Shown: in pieces, positions 32,964 to 40,520 of the stretch | Layout: every line of letters starts with the position of its first letter | Position numbering within the stretch: position 1 is the first letter of the stretch | Assembly: GCF_935822925.1 (NCBI RefSeq) | Contig: NZ_CAKXZS010000023.1 | Coordinates: 483,384-547,383, forward strand | Direction: 5' to 3' | DNA length: 64,000 nucleotides | From: Mesorhizobium ventifaucium | Lineage (GTDB): Bacteria; Pseudomonadota; Alphaproteobacteria; Rhizobiales; Rhizobiaceae | Translations under genes and position numbers: made by a program | The notes under the pieces: model-generated | Told to the model about the DNA's origin: nothing | The model's input: only the letters and a program-made list of their open reading frames with translations | Database searches by the model: none

Positions 32964-34967
32964 TCACTCCGCTTCCGCCGCGCCAAACCCCGCGCCCATC
33001 GTCGCGCGGACGGCGCCAGACCACGGCGTTGCATGATTGTCGATGCGCATCTGGAAGATAAAATAGGTCGGCGAGCAGAAGCCGACACCTTTCACCTTGC
33101 CGATGCCCGGCGTATCGGGCGGCAGCGATTGGCACATATAATCTTCGCGGCAGAAATGATCGGCCGAGCAAGCCGGCCGGTTGCCGCGATTGACGGCGCC
33201 GCCCAAGCACTGGTCGAAATTGTTGGTCGCCACGCAAATGTCGAATTTCTTGCCGCCGACCAGCCCGCAGATCTCGTTCGGCATCGGCCTGCCCGGCTTG
33301 AAGCCGGCAAAGGCACGGTCCTTGTCATTGCATCCGCGATAGGCGATGCCGGCCGGCACACCGATTTTCGGCGGCCGGCAGGTGTAGGCGGTGCGGGAAA
33401 TGTCGGTGGCGAAGGCCGCGAACTGGCCTGTAATGCTGTAGCGGTCATTGAAAGGCTGCGTGCTGTTGCTGGCGATCGAGCCGGTCAGGCATGGATGGCC
33501 GGAAAACGTCTTTGCGCTATCCTTGGGCAGCAGGCATTGCGCCAGTTTCGTCCGCACCCCCGATGCGGTCGCCAGCGCCGTGCAGACGGTGCCGCCGCCG
33601 CATTGCCAGGTCGTGCCGAAGTGGGCCGCATCCTCCGGCATCAAACATGGCATCGCCATCTCGGCTGGTGCGTAAGCGACCTCGCCGGCGTCTTTCCATG
33701 CGGCCGGCGGCGCGAAGGACAGCGGGCGGAGGCGGTTCGGTTCCTTGCCGTCGGCGGTCGCACGCAGCCAGGATTCGCGCCGCGGCATCTCGGCATGAAG
33801 ATGCGGCGAGATGCCAACCTCGATGCGGTTCAGCGGCGATGTCGTCTTGTCGTCGAGGCCGATGAAATGGAAACCGGCGGTCGAACCAGCCTGATGACAA
33901 CCCTGGCAAGCGCCATTGTCGAGCCGCTCGACCAGCGCCTCCGGCGTGCGCAGCAGCTTCAGCGCGGAATAGTCCAGCCCGGAAAAATCCGCGGGCTGGA
34001 ACAGCGGCGTGAACGGGTGATTGGCCTGTCTTGCGCTGCCGAAAGTCGACCACGAGACGACTTTCTTCGCCAGGAATTCATCCGGGATTTCGTAGACGCC
34101 GAGATCGACCGCCGCGAGATTGGCGCTGATATAGTCAGCAAGTTTTGCTTTCAGAGCGGCGTCTTCCGAGAGCAGCGTCACGTCCGGCGTGTTTTCCAGC
34201 GGCTTTTCGCTGACCGTCTCTCCATCGATGCCAAAAATCCGCATGAGGTAGGCAGCCTGCCCGCCGAATTCGGTCTCCTGGCCGGAGGGAAAGCGCACCA
34301 CCTGGGCGTTGAGCTCGAGCTGCTTGAAGGACAGCCCGGCCTTTTCAAGCGGCCCGCCGACAAGCCAGCCGATGTCGACGGTCTCATCGAGCTGCGGCGT
34401 CCAGCGTCCGGCAACGCCGACGCAGCCGCCATCGGCGTCCGGCGCGGCGCTATAGATGGCATTGAAATTGAACGGCAGGCGCGAGGCCAGAACCTTGCCG
34501 TTTTTCTTGAAGCTGTAGGCGAGGCGATAGATGAATCGAACCTCGCCGCAGCCCCCGTCGCCTCGTATTTTGGCGAAATCACGCCGATCGAGCCGGTTGA
34601 CGACACCGACCAGCCGGAAGCGCGCGGCGTCGGTCTTCAGCCAGCGCATGTCGATGATGCGGCCGACATTGCCGTCGGTGACTTCGTAGAGCGACCGCCC
34701 GCCCGCCTTCATCTCGGCGCGCAGCGCGGCGACATCGCCGGCAATCGTTTCGACGATCTGATGATAGGCCGGCGCCTTGCCATAGAGCGTCTTCAGGTCG
34801 CCCTTGCCGTCGACATCGAAAATGCCGGCGAAATCAAAACCCCTGGCGTCGAGAGCGGCGAGCACGGCTGGATCGTCGACGATCATCACCGGACCTTCGG
34901 CGCGCGCCAGGCTGGCTAAGAAAAAATTGGCGAAAATCACAGCGCTCAAGGCGAGCTGACGGTTCAT
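32964..34967 (-). CDS. Secreted cysteine-rich protein with one c-type heme motif, unknown function
   Basis: A 667-residue protein with a signal peptide (residues 1-23, SAVIFANFFLASLARA). It carries one CXXCH motif (C354-QG-C357-H358, in NGACQGCHQAG) as expected for covalently bound heme c, preceded by LLRTPEALVERLDNG. The C-terminal 200 residues hold many cysteines in repeated short spacings (WQCGGGTVC, TYCRP-like TAYTCRPP, CGLVGGKKFDICVA, CSADHFCREDYMCQS), suggesting disulfides in the periplasm. I recognise no named family and assign no function. Its ATG overlaps the stop of the NAD(P)HX repair gene by four bases, so the two are translationally coupled. It converges on pccB. Confidence 0.75.
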   Translation of the reverse strand: MNRQLALSAVIFANFFLASLARAEGPVMIVDDPAVLAALDARGFDFAGIFDVDGKGDLKTLYGKAPAYHQIVETIAGDVAALRAEMKAGGRSLYEVTDGNVGRIIDMRWLKTDAARFRLVGVVNRLDRRDFAKIRGDGGCGEVRFIYRLAYSFKKNGKVLASRLPFNFNAIYSAAPDADGGCVGVAGRWTPQLDETVDIGWLVGGPLEKAGLSFKQLELNAQVVRFPSGQETEFGGQAAYLMRIFGIDGETVSEKPLENTPDVTLLSEDAALKAKLADYISANLAAVDLGVYEIPDEFLAKKVVSWSTFGSARQANHPFTPLFQPADFSGLDYSALKLLRTPEALVERLDNGACQGCHQAGSTAGFHFIGLDDKTTSPLNRIEVGISPHLHAEMPRRESWLRATADGKEPNRLRPLSFAPPAAWKDAGEVAYAPAEMAMPCLMPEDAAHFGTTWQCGGGTVCTALATASGVRTKLAQCLLPKDSAKTFSGHPCLTGSIASNSTQPFNDRYSITGQFAAFATDISRTAYTCRPPKIGVPAGIAYRGCNDKDRAFAGFKPGRPMPNEICGLVGGKKFDICVATNNFDQCLGGAVNRGNRPACSADHFCREDYMCQSLPPDTPGIGKVKGVGFCSPTYFIFQMRIDNHATPWSGAVRATMGAGFGAAEAE

Positions 34968-36496
34968 TCAGCGGTCATCCCGTTGCGATTTTCGGCAAGC
35001 TCGCGCAGCACCGGAACCAGCGCCAGCGGCAAGTCTTCAGCGATTAGCCCAGGTCCGAAACGGCTGCCGGCCTCAGCATGGATCCAGACCGCCGCGCAGG
35101 CGGCTTCGAAAGCCGGCATGCCTTGCGCCAGGAAGCCGGCGATGACCCCCGACAGCACGTCGCCCGAACCGGCGGTGGCCAGCCATGGCGCGCCATTGCC
35201 GTTGATCGCCGCCCTGCCATCGGGAGCCGCGATCACCGTGTCCGCGCCCTTGTAGACGACGATGGCGCCGGCGCGCTCGGCGGCAGAGCGCGCCTTGGCC
35301 AGCTTGGACAGGTTCTTGTCTCCGGCGATGTCCGGAAACAGCCTGGCGAATTCGCCCTCATGCGGCGTCAGCACCAACGCTGGCGCGTTCAAACGACGGG
35401 CGGCTTCGAACAGAACCTTCGGGGTATCACGAAACGAAGTGATGCCATCGGCATCGAGCACCAGCCCGTCGACCCTGCCGCCTTGCCGCTCTCCGTTGGC
35501 CAGCACGCCGAAGGCAAAATCGCGTGTTTTTTCACCGACGCCAAATCCGGGTCCGAGCACGAACGCCGACGGCCGACGGCCGTCGATGAATTCCTGCACG
35601 TCCGCGATGCTGTCGGCCTTTTGCAGCATGATCGAAGTCAGATGCGCGGCATTCACCTGCACGGCGTTCGCCGGCGACAGCACGGTCACCGCCCCTGCCC
35701 CGCTTCTGGCCGCGGCAAGCGCCGATAGCCGTGCGGCACCCGTCGCCGATGGCCCGCCGGAAAAGACGCCGACATGGCCGCGCCTGTATTTATGCGCGTC
35801 GACGGCAGGAATCGGGAAACTTTCTAACCAAAGCGGCGGGGTGTTCTCGAAGGTTTGCGGTTCAAGCTGCGCAACCATATCGTCGCTAATGCCGATGTCG
35901 GCAAGCACCAGCTCGCCGCACATCCCGCTCCCCGGCAACAGCAGATGGCCGGGCTTTTTTCGCGCAAACGTCACCGTGATTCGGGCGCGGAATGCCTGGC
36001 CGAGAACCTGGCCGCTCTCGCCTGACACGCCTGAGGGCAGATCGACCGCAACGACAGGCAGGTTCAGTTCTGTCGCAACCTCGACCGCCCTGACGGCATC
36101 GCCGGACAGCGGCTTCGACAGCCCTGCCCCATAAAGCGCATCGACCAGGATCGAGCCTGTCTCGGCAACAAATTCCGACAGCCGCCGGGGCCCGACCGGG
36201 CATTCCGACGCGGCGAGCGCCGCGTCGCTGCCGGCTTTGGGCGAGCCGGATGCCCACAGCAAGACGTCGACGGCACTGTCCCGAAGAATGCGGGCGACGA
36301 CATATCCATCGCCGCCATTGTTGCCGGGCCCGCACAGCACGTGGACGTGTCTGGCAGCCGGAAAATGGGCGAGCACCACAGCAGCGACTGCGGCCCCTGC
36401 ATTGCGCATCAGGCCAATGCCGTCGAATGGTCCGGCGGAAATCGTCAACCGGTCGGCCTCAGCCATTTCGGCCGGTGACAGAATTTCATTGCTCAT
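34964..36496 (-). CDS. nnr: Bifunctional NAD(P)HX epimerase and ADP-dependent dehydratase (Nnr)
   Basis: Repairs hydrated NADH and NADPH. The 510-residue protein is a fusion: the N-terminal epimerase domain (about 1-215) has ISAGPFDGIGLMRNAG, VLCGPGNNGGDGYVVAR and VDALYGAGLSKPLSG with VAVDLPSGVSGESG; the C-terminal ribokinase-like dehydratase has GHVGVFSGGPSATGAARLSA, LVLTPHEGEFARLFPD and ATAGSGDVLSGVIAGFLAQG. I chose ATG 36496 (MSNEILSPAEM). In rhizobia this gene often lies just upstream of glnB, as here but on the opposite strand. The following secreted CXXCH gene overlaps by four bases. Confidence 0.94.
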   Translation of the reverse strand: MSNEILSPAEMAEADRLTISAGPFDGIGLMRNAGAAVAAVVLAHFPAARHVHVLCGPGNNGGDGYVVARILRDSAVDVLLWASGSPKAGSDAALAASECPVGPRRLSEFVAETGSILVDALYGAGLSKPLSGDAVRAVEVATELNLPVVAVDLPSGVSGESGQVLGQAFRARITVTFARKKPGHLLLPGSGMCGELVLADIGISDDMVAQLEPQTFENTPPLWLESFPIPAVDAHKYRRGHVGVFSGGPSATGAARLSALAAARSGAGAVTVLSPANAVQVNAAHLTSIMLQKADSIADVQEFIDGRRPSAFVLGPGFGVGEKTRDFAFGVLANGERQGGRVDGLVLDADGITSFRDTPKVLFEAARRLNAPALVLTPHEGEFARLFPDIAGDKNLSKLAKARSAAERAGAIVVYKGADTVIAAPDGRAAINGNGAPWLATAGSGDVLSGVIAGFLAQGMPAFEAACAAVWIHAEAGSRFGPGLIAEDLPLALVPVLRELAENRNGMTAE

Positions 36497-36664
36497 GGAT
36501 GCCGATCCCCATTGGCTCAAGCCGATCCTGTGGTCAAACCCGATCCCTGTGATCAAACTCCCGATTCCTGTGGATCAAACATTGTCCAGTTTTCGGTTCG
36601 AAGCAAACGGCGATGAAATGGCACGATCTGTAAGCACATCGTTAGGGACAATGGCGTCGTCAAA

Positions 36665-36726
36665 GCACAATTGCCCGCGAAATGCTCTATCTGCCCAATT
36701 ATTGTGCGGACGGTAGCACCGACAAT
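36665..36726. repeat. Inverted repeats upstream of the glnB promoter
   Basis: GCACAAT (36665-36671) is matched by its complement ATTGTGC (36701-36707), and GTGC (36704-36707) faces GCACC at 36716-36720. This clustered dyad lies 110 to 170 bases upstream of the sigma-54 promoter, the usual distance for NtrC enhancer sites, but the sequence is only a partial match to NtrC boxes. Confidence 0.4.
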
Positions 36727-36837
36727 GTGTAGGTTCGCAGTATCCATGACGCATCCAACGTCAGCGAATGACGCGAATTTAGCCCTCAACGCGGCATGGC
36801 ATCGAAATCGCGTGATACCGCTTCAAGTCCCCTCAGA

Positions 36838-36855
36838 TTGGCACATTTCGTGCTT
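36838..36855 (+). promoter_or_regulatory. Sigma-54 promoter of glnB-glnA
   Basis: TTGGCACATTTCGTGCTT fits the -24/-12 consensus: GG at 36840-36841 and GC at 36852-36853 with exactly ten bases between, and TGGCAC perfect. Only the first base of the -12 element differs (GTGC for TTGC). It lies about 60 bases upstream of the glnB start codon. In rhizobia glnB-glnA is known to be activated by NtrC with sigma-54 when nitrogen is short. The rest of the 420-base gap to nnr (36497-36915) shows only the dyads at 36665-36726. Confidence 0.85.
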
Positions 36856-36915
36856 GAAAGAGGCGCAAGCGGGGCTCACAACCCGTCTTTTTTGGCAGTG
36901 GAGGCCACTTTTTAC

Positions 36916-37254
36916 ATGAAAAAGATCGAAGCGATCATCAAGCCGTTCAAGCTAGACGAAGTGAAGGAAGCGCTTCAGGAGGCCGGGCTGCAAGGCATCA
37001 CCGTTACCGAGGCCAAGGGCTTTGGCCGGCAGAAGGGCCATACCGAACTCTATCGCGGCGCCGAATATGTCGTGGATTTTCTGCCCAAGGTGAAAATCGA
37101 GGTCGTGCTCGGCGACGACGCGGTTGAAGGCGCGATCGAAGCGATTCGCAAGGCGGCCCAGACCGGCCGCATCGGCGACGGCAAGATCTTCGTCTCCAAC
37201 ATCGAGGAAGTCGTGCGCATCCGCACCGGCGAAACAGGGATGGACGCGGTCTGA
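36916..37254 (+). CDS. glnB: Nitrogen regulatory protein PII
   Basis: Trimeric signal protein that reports 2-oxoglutarate, ATP and nitrogen status to NtrB, adenylyltransferase and other targets. The 112-residue protein has the T-loop with the uridylylation site Tyr51 (RGAEYVVDFLPK), the N-terminal MKKIEAIIKPFKLDEVKEAL and the C-terminal GRIGDGKIFVSNIEEVVRIR. The ATG at 36916 is preferred over upstream in-frame codons because it matches the canonical MKKIEAI start. It is 54 bases before glnA and driven by the sigma-54 promoter at 36838. It would act on NtrB at the left edge of the window. Confidence 0.97.
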   Translation: MKKIEAIIKPFKLDEVKEALQEAGLQGITVTEAKGFGRQKGHTELYRGAEYVVDFLPKVKIEVVLGDDAVEGAIEAIRKAAQTGRIGDGKIFVSNIEEVVRIRTGETGMDAV

Positions 37255-37308
37255 GGATTCTGATTTCAGATCATCTCCTCGAAACGTCATCAGACAGGGA
37301 AACATGAC

Positions 37309-38718
37309 ATGACGACAGCCAAAGACATCATGAAGCAGATCAAGGACAACGACGTGAAATTCGTTGACCTGCGCTTCACAGATCCGAAGGGCAAGCTGCA
37401 GCACGTGACGATGGATGTCGTTGAGGTCGAGGAAGACATGTTTGCCGACGGCGTAATGTTCGACGGCTCGTCCATCGCCGGCTGGAAGGCGATCAACGAG
37501 TCCGACATGGTGCTGATGCCCGACACCGAGACCGTGCATATGGACCCGTTCTTCGCGCAGTCGACCATGGTCATCCTGTGCGATATCCTCGATCCGATCT
37601 CCGGGGAATCCTACAACCGCGACCCGCGCGGCACCGCCAAGAAGGCTGAAGCCTATATGAAGGCGGAAGGCATCGGCGATCAGATCTTCGTCGGCCCGGA
37701 GGCCGAGTTCTTCGTGTTCGACGACGTCAAGTACAAGGCCGATCCGTACAACACCGGTTTCAAGCTCGACTCCACCGAATTGCCGTCCAACGACGACACC
37801 GACTACGAGACCGGCAATCTCGGCCACCGTCCACGCATCAAGGGCGGCTATTTCCCGGTGCCGCCGATCGACTCGGCGCAAGACATGCGCTCTGAAATGC
37901 TGACCGTGCTCGCCGAAATGGGCGTGCGTGTCGAAAAGCATCACCACGAAGTGGCCGCTGCCCAGCACGAGCTCGGCATCAAGTTCGACACGCTGGTCCG
38001 CAACGCCGACAAGATGCTGATCTACAAGTATGTCGTGCACCAGGTCGCCAACGCCTACGGCAAGACGGCCACCTTCATGCCGAAGCCGGTCTTCGGCGAC
38101 AACGGCTCGGGCATGCACGTCCACCAGTCCATCTGGAAGGGCGGCAAGCCGACCTTCGCCGGCAATGAATATGCCGGCCTCTCGGAGAGCTGCCTGTTTT
38201 ACATCGGCGGCATCATCAAGCACGCCAAGGCGATCAACGCCTTCACCAACCCGCTGACCAATTCCTACAAGCGCCTAGTGCCGGGCTATGAAGCGCCGGT
38301 GCTGCTCGCCTATTCGGCGCGCAACCGCTCTGCCTCCTGCCGCATCCCATTCGGCTCGTCGCCGAAGTCCAAGCGCGTCGAGGTCCGCTTCCCCGATCCG
38401 GGCGCCAACCCCTACCTCGCCTTTGCCGCCATGCTGATGGCCGGCCTCGACGGCATCAAGAACAAGATCCATCCGGGACAGCCGATGGACAAGGATCTCT
38501 ACGACCTGCCGCCGAAGGAACTGAAGAAGATCCCGACCGTCTGCGGCTCGCTGCGCGAAGCCTTGCAGAGCCTCGACAAGGACCGCGGCTTCCTGAAGGC
38601 CGGCGGCGTCTTCGACGACGACCAGATCGACAGCTACATCGAGCTCAAGATGGCCGAAGTGATGCGCTTCGAAATGACCCCGCATCCGGTCGAGTACGAC
38701 ATGTATTATTCGATCTGA
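37309..38718 (+). CDS. glnA: Glutamine synthetase type I
   Basis: ATP-dependent glutamine formation from glutamate and ammonium; a dodecamer. The 469-residue protein has the GSI motifs: MFDGSSIAGW, VGPEAEFFVFDDVK, HHEVAAAQHELGIKF, PKPVFGDNGSGMHVHQS, RRxxxIP-type NRSASCRIPF, and the adenylylation site Tyr398 in KDLYDLPPKE. GSI is therefore likely controlled by GlnE adenylylation as well as by PII. It is co-transcribed with glnB and followed by a strong terminator. It is the first of two glutamine synthetases in this cluster. Confidence 0.98.
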   Translation: MTTAKDIMKQIKDNDVKFVDLRFTDPKGKLQHVTMDVVEVEEDMFADGVMFDGSSIAGWKAINESDMVLMPDTETVHMDPFFAQSTMVILCDILDPISGESYNRDPRGTAKKAEAYMKAEGIGDQIFVGPEAEFFVFDDVKYKADPYNTGFKLDSTELPSNDDTDYETGNLGHRPRIKGGYFPVPPIDSAQDMRSEMLTVLAEMGVRVEKHHHEVAAAQHELGIKFDTLVRNADKMLIYKYVVHQVANAYGKTATFMPKPVFGDNGSGMHVHQSIWKGGKPTFAGNEYAGLSESCLFYIGGIIKHAKAINAFTNPLTNSYKRLVPGYEAPVLLAYSARNRSASCRIPFGSSPKSKRVEVRFPDPGANPYLAFAAMLMAGLDGIKNKIHPGQPMDKDLYDLPPKELKKIPTVCGSLREALQSLDKDRGFLKAGGVFDDDQIDSYIELKMAEVMRFEMTPHPVEYDMYYSI

Positions 38719-38740
38719 GCGGATCGGCTAAGCGACAAAC

Positions 38741-38772
38741 AAAACCCCGCCCGAGCGATCCGGCGGGGTTTT
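38741..38772 (+). terminator. Terminator after glnA
   Basis: AAAACCCCGCC (38741-38751) pairs perfectly with GGCGGGGTTTT (38762-38772), 22 bases after the glnA stop. Confidence 0.9.
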
Positions 38773-38841
38773 GCTTTGGGATGGAGAACACTCAATTAGC
38801 AGTTGGTGTTGTCGCCTGGCAAAAGGCCGACCCGACGGAGA

Positions 38842-38879
38842 GCACTCACGGCGCAGAGGGAGGTCTGCGCCGTGAGTGC
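38842..38879 (-). terminator. Perfect 16-base-pair hairpin after glnII
   Basis: GCACTCACGGCGCAGA pairs exactly with TCTGCGCCGTGAGTGC around a six-base loop. It starts four bases after the glnII stop on the minus strand. No T-run follows, so it may protect the mRNA 3' end rather than, or as well as, terminate. Confidence 0.65.
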
Positions 38880-38883
38880 ATGC

Positions 38884-39924
38884 TCAGGCGGCAGCCGAAA
38901 CCTCGGCACTGGTCGGGACGGAGGCAATCGTCTTCAGGATCTGGGAAGCGATCTGGTAGGGGTCGCCCTGCGAGTTCGGGCGGCGATCCTCGAGATAGCC
39001 CTTGTAGCCGTTGTTGATGAAGGAATGCGGCACGCGGATCGAGGCGCCGCGGTCGGCGATGCCATAGCTGAACCTGTTCCATGGCGCGGTCTCATGCTTG
39101 CCGGTCAAACGCTTGTCGTTATCCGGCCCGTAGACGGCGATGTGATCCATCAGATTCTTGTCGAAGGCGGCCATCAGCGCCTCGAAATAGTCCTTGCCGC
39201 CGACTTCGCGCATGTAAGCGGTCGAGAAGTTGGCGTGCATGCCGGATCCATTCCAGTCGGTGTCACCGAGCGGCTTGCAGTGGTATTCGATGTCGATGCC
39301 GTATTTCTCGGTGAGGCGCTGCATCAGGTAGCGGGCCATCCACATCTGGTCGGCCGCCTTCTTGGAGCCCTTGCCAAAAATCTGGAATTCCCACTGGCCC
39401 TTGGCCACCTCGGCGTTGATGCCTTCATGGTTGATACCGGCGGCAAGGCAGAGGTCGAGATGCTCCTCGACGATCTGCCTGGCGACGCTGCCAACATTGC
39501 TGTAGCCGACGCCGGTGTAGTACGGGCCTTGCGGCGCAGGGTAGCCGCTCTCGGGGAAGCCGAGCGGGCGGCCGTCCTTGTAGAAGAAATACTCCTGCTC
39601 GAAGCCGAACCAGGCGCCCTCGTCGTCGAGGATGGTGGCGCGCTTGTTGGAAACATGCGGCGTCACGCCGTCCGGCATCATGACTTCGCACATGACGAGC
39701 ACGCCATTGGTGCGCGCGGGATCGGGATAGACGGCGACCGGCTTCAGCACGCAGTCGGACGAGTGGCCTTCGGCCTGCATGGTCGAGGAACCGTCGAAGC
39801 CCCACAGCGGAAGCTGGTCGAGCGTCGGGAATTCGGCATAGTCCTTGATCTGCGTCTTTCCACGAAGGTTGGGAACCGGGGTGTATCCATCGAGCCAAAT
39901 GTACTCGAGCTTGTATTTCGTCAT
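38884..39924 (-). CDS. glnII: Glutamine synthetase type II
   Basis: Second glutamine synthetase, of the eukaryote-like octameric type found in Rhizobiales and Frankia. The 346-residue protein has KYKLEYIWLDGYTPVPNLRG, LPLWGFDGSSTMQAEG, EQEYFFYKDGRPLGFP, YYTGVGYSNVGS, GINAEVAKGQWEFQIFG, NGSGMHANFSTAYMREVGGKD, and the C-terminal SIRVPHSFINNGYKGYLEDRRP. It lacks the GSI adenylylation region. A perfect-looking sigma-54 promoter lies 85 bases upstream, and the small gstI gene, a known translational repressor of glnII, is transcribed divergently from the same gap. Two glutamine synthetases with separate control is the rhizobial pattern. Confidence 0.98.
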   Translation of the reverse strand: MTKYKLEYIWLDGYTPVPNLRGKTQIKDYAEFPTLDQLPLWGFDGSSTMQAEGHSSDCVLKPVAVYPDPARTNGVLVMCEVMMPDGVTPHVSNKRATILDDEGAWFGFEQEYFFYKDGRPLGFPESGYPAPQGPYYTGVGYSNVGSVARQIVEEHLDLCLAAGINHEGINAEVAKGQWEFQIFGKGSKKAADQMWMARYLMQRLTEKYGIDIEYHCKPLGDTDWNGSGMHANFSTAYMREVGGKDYFEALMAAFDKNLMDHIAVYGPDNDKRLTGKHETAPWNRFSYGIADRGASIRVPHSFINNGYKGYLEDRRPNSQGDPYQIASQILKTIASVPTSAEVSAAA

Positions 39925-40008
39925 TCTAGCCTCTCGTTGCTTTGATCACCGAACCTGGACGGCGCGGGCGTGCCAGCCACCCTGCAGCCGACCTGCCGGG
40001 TTATTAAA

Positions 40009-40025
40009 AGCAATTCGTGTGCCAT
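40009..40025 (-). promoter_or_regulatory. Sigma-54 promoter of glnII
   Basis: On the minus strand the sequence TGGCACACGAATTGCTT gives TGGCAC, five bases, then TTGC: a perfect -24/-12 element (GG at 40023-40022, GC at 40011-40010). It lies 85-100 bases upstream of the glnII start. NtrC-dependent glnII transcription from such a promoter is established in rhizobia. Candidate enhancer sequences would lie further into the 314-base gap (39925-40238), for example the GGCAATTAC/GTAATCATGTTGCC dyad near 40131-40165, but I could not match them confidently. Confidence 0.9.
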
Positions 40026-40161
40026 TCTCGCCGGCAAAGGATGCGGCAGAAGTGACGGCGCGTCCCGAGAATTCGTGGTGCCGTCGCCGCAATGCGTCCG
40101 GATCAATCACAAGCACATTTCGCACAAATAATAGGCAATTACTGATCTTTTCGTAATCATG

Positions 40162-40190
40162 TTGCCTAACTGGATTGCAGAACCTATCTT
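40162..40190 (+). promoter_or_regulatory. Candidate sigma-70 promoter of gstI
   Basis: TTGCCT at 40162-40167 and TATCTT at 40185-40190 are separated by exactly 17 bases, about 50 bases upstream of the gstI start codon. The -35 region overlaps a dyad that could be an NtrC site, which would fit the known repression of gstI by NtrC. This is a match by eye to a weak consensus. Confidence 0.5.
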
Positions 40191-40238
40191 CGGGAAAGAT
40201 TGAACCGGCAAGGCTCTGCAGAAGAAGGGAGACCGACA

Positions 40239-40433
40239 ATGGAAATCACTCCTACCCGTCAGTCGGCCAAAATCCTGATGTTCCCGGTGGCAGCGCGCGT
40301 TTCTGCCTCAAATTTAAGCGGAAAGGCTAAGTTCGCGGCAGAACTTGCTTCATTGCGCAACCGTACGGATTTCGGTAGCGGCTGGTATCACGAAGCGGCC
40401 ATCGAGAAAGAAAAACAGGACCGGAAGAGCTAA
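40239..40433 (+). CDS. gstI: GstI, glutamine synthetase II translational inhibitor (DUF2735)
   Basis: A 64-residue basic protein with the DUF2735 pattern: SAKILMFPVAARVSASN near the start, then AELASLRNRTDFGSGWYHEAAI, ending in a charged EKEKQDRKS. Size, sequence type and position (divergent from glnII) match GstI of Rhizobium leguminosarum, which lowers GSII by blocking translation of glnII mRNA and is itself repressed by NtrC. ATG 40239 has AAGGGAG seven bases upstream. The gene is followed by a strong terminator. The functional link is taken from the R. leguminosarum work, not from this sequence alone. Confidence 0.88.
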   Translation: MEITPTRQSAKILMFPVAARVSASNLSGKAKFAAELASLRNRTDFGSGWYHEAAIEKEKQDRKS

Positions 40434-40465
40434 ACCTTTCCTCCGCATCGCTTTTGACGAATTGC

Positions 40466-40497
40466 AAAGCCCGGCGCGATCACTCACGCCGGGCTTT
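40466..40497 (+). terminator. Terminator after gstI
   Basis: AAAGCCCGGCG (40466-40476) pairs with CGCCGGGCTTT (40487-40497), followed by a T-rich run. It also lies just beyond the end of the convergent transporter gene. Confidence 0.88.
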
Positions 40498-40520
40498 TCC
40501 TTTTTGCTGTCAGGCGAGGA

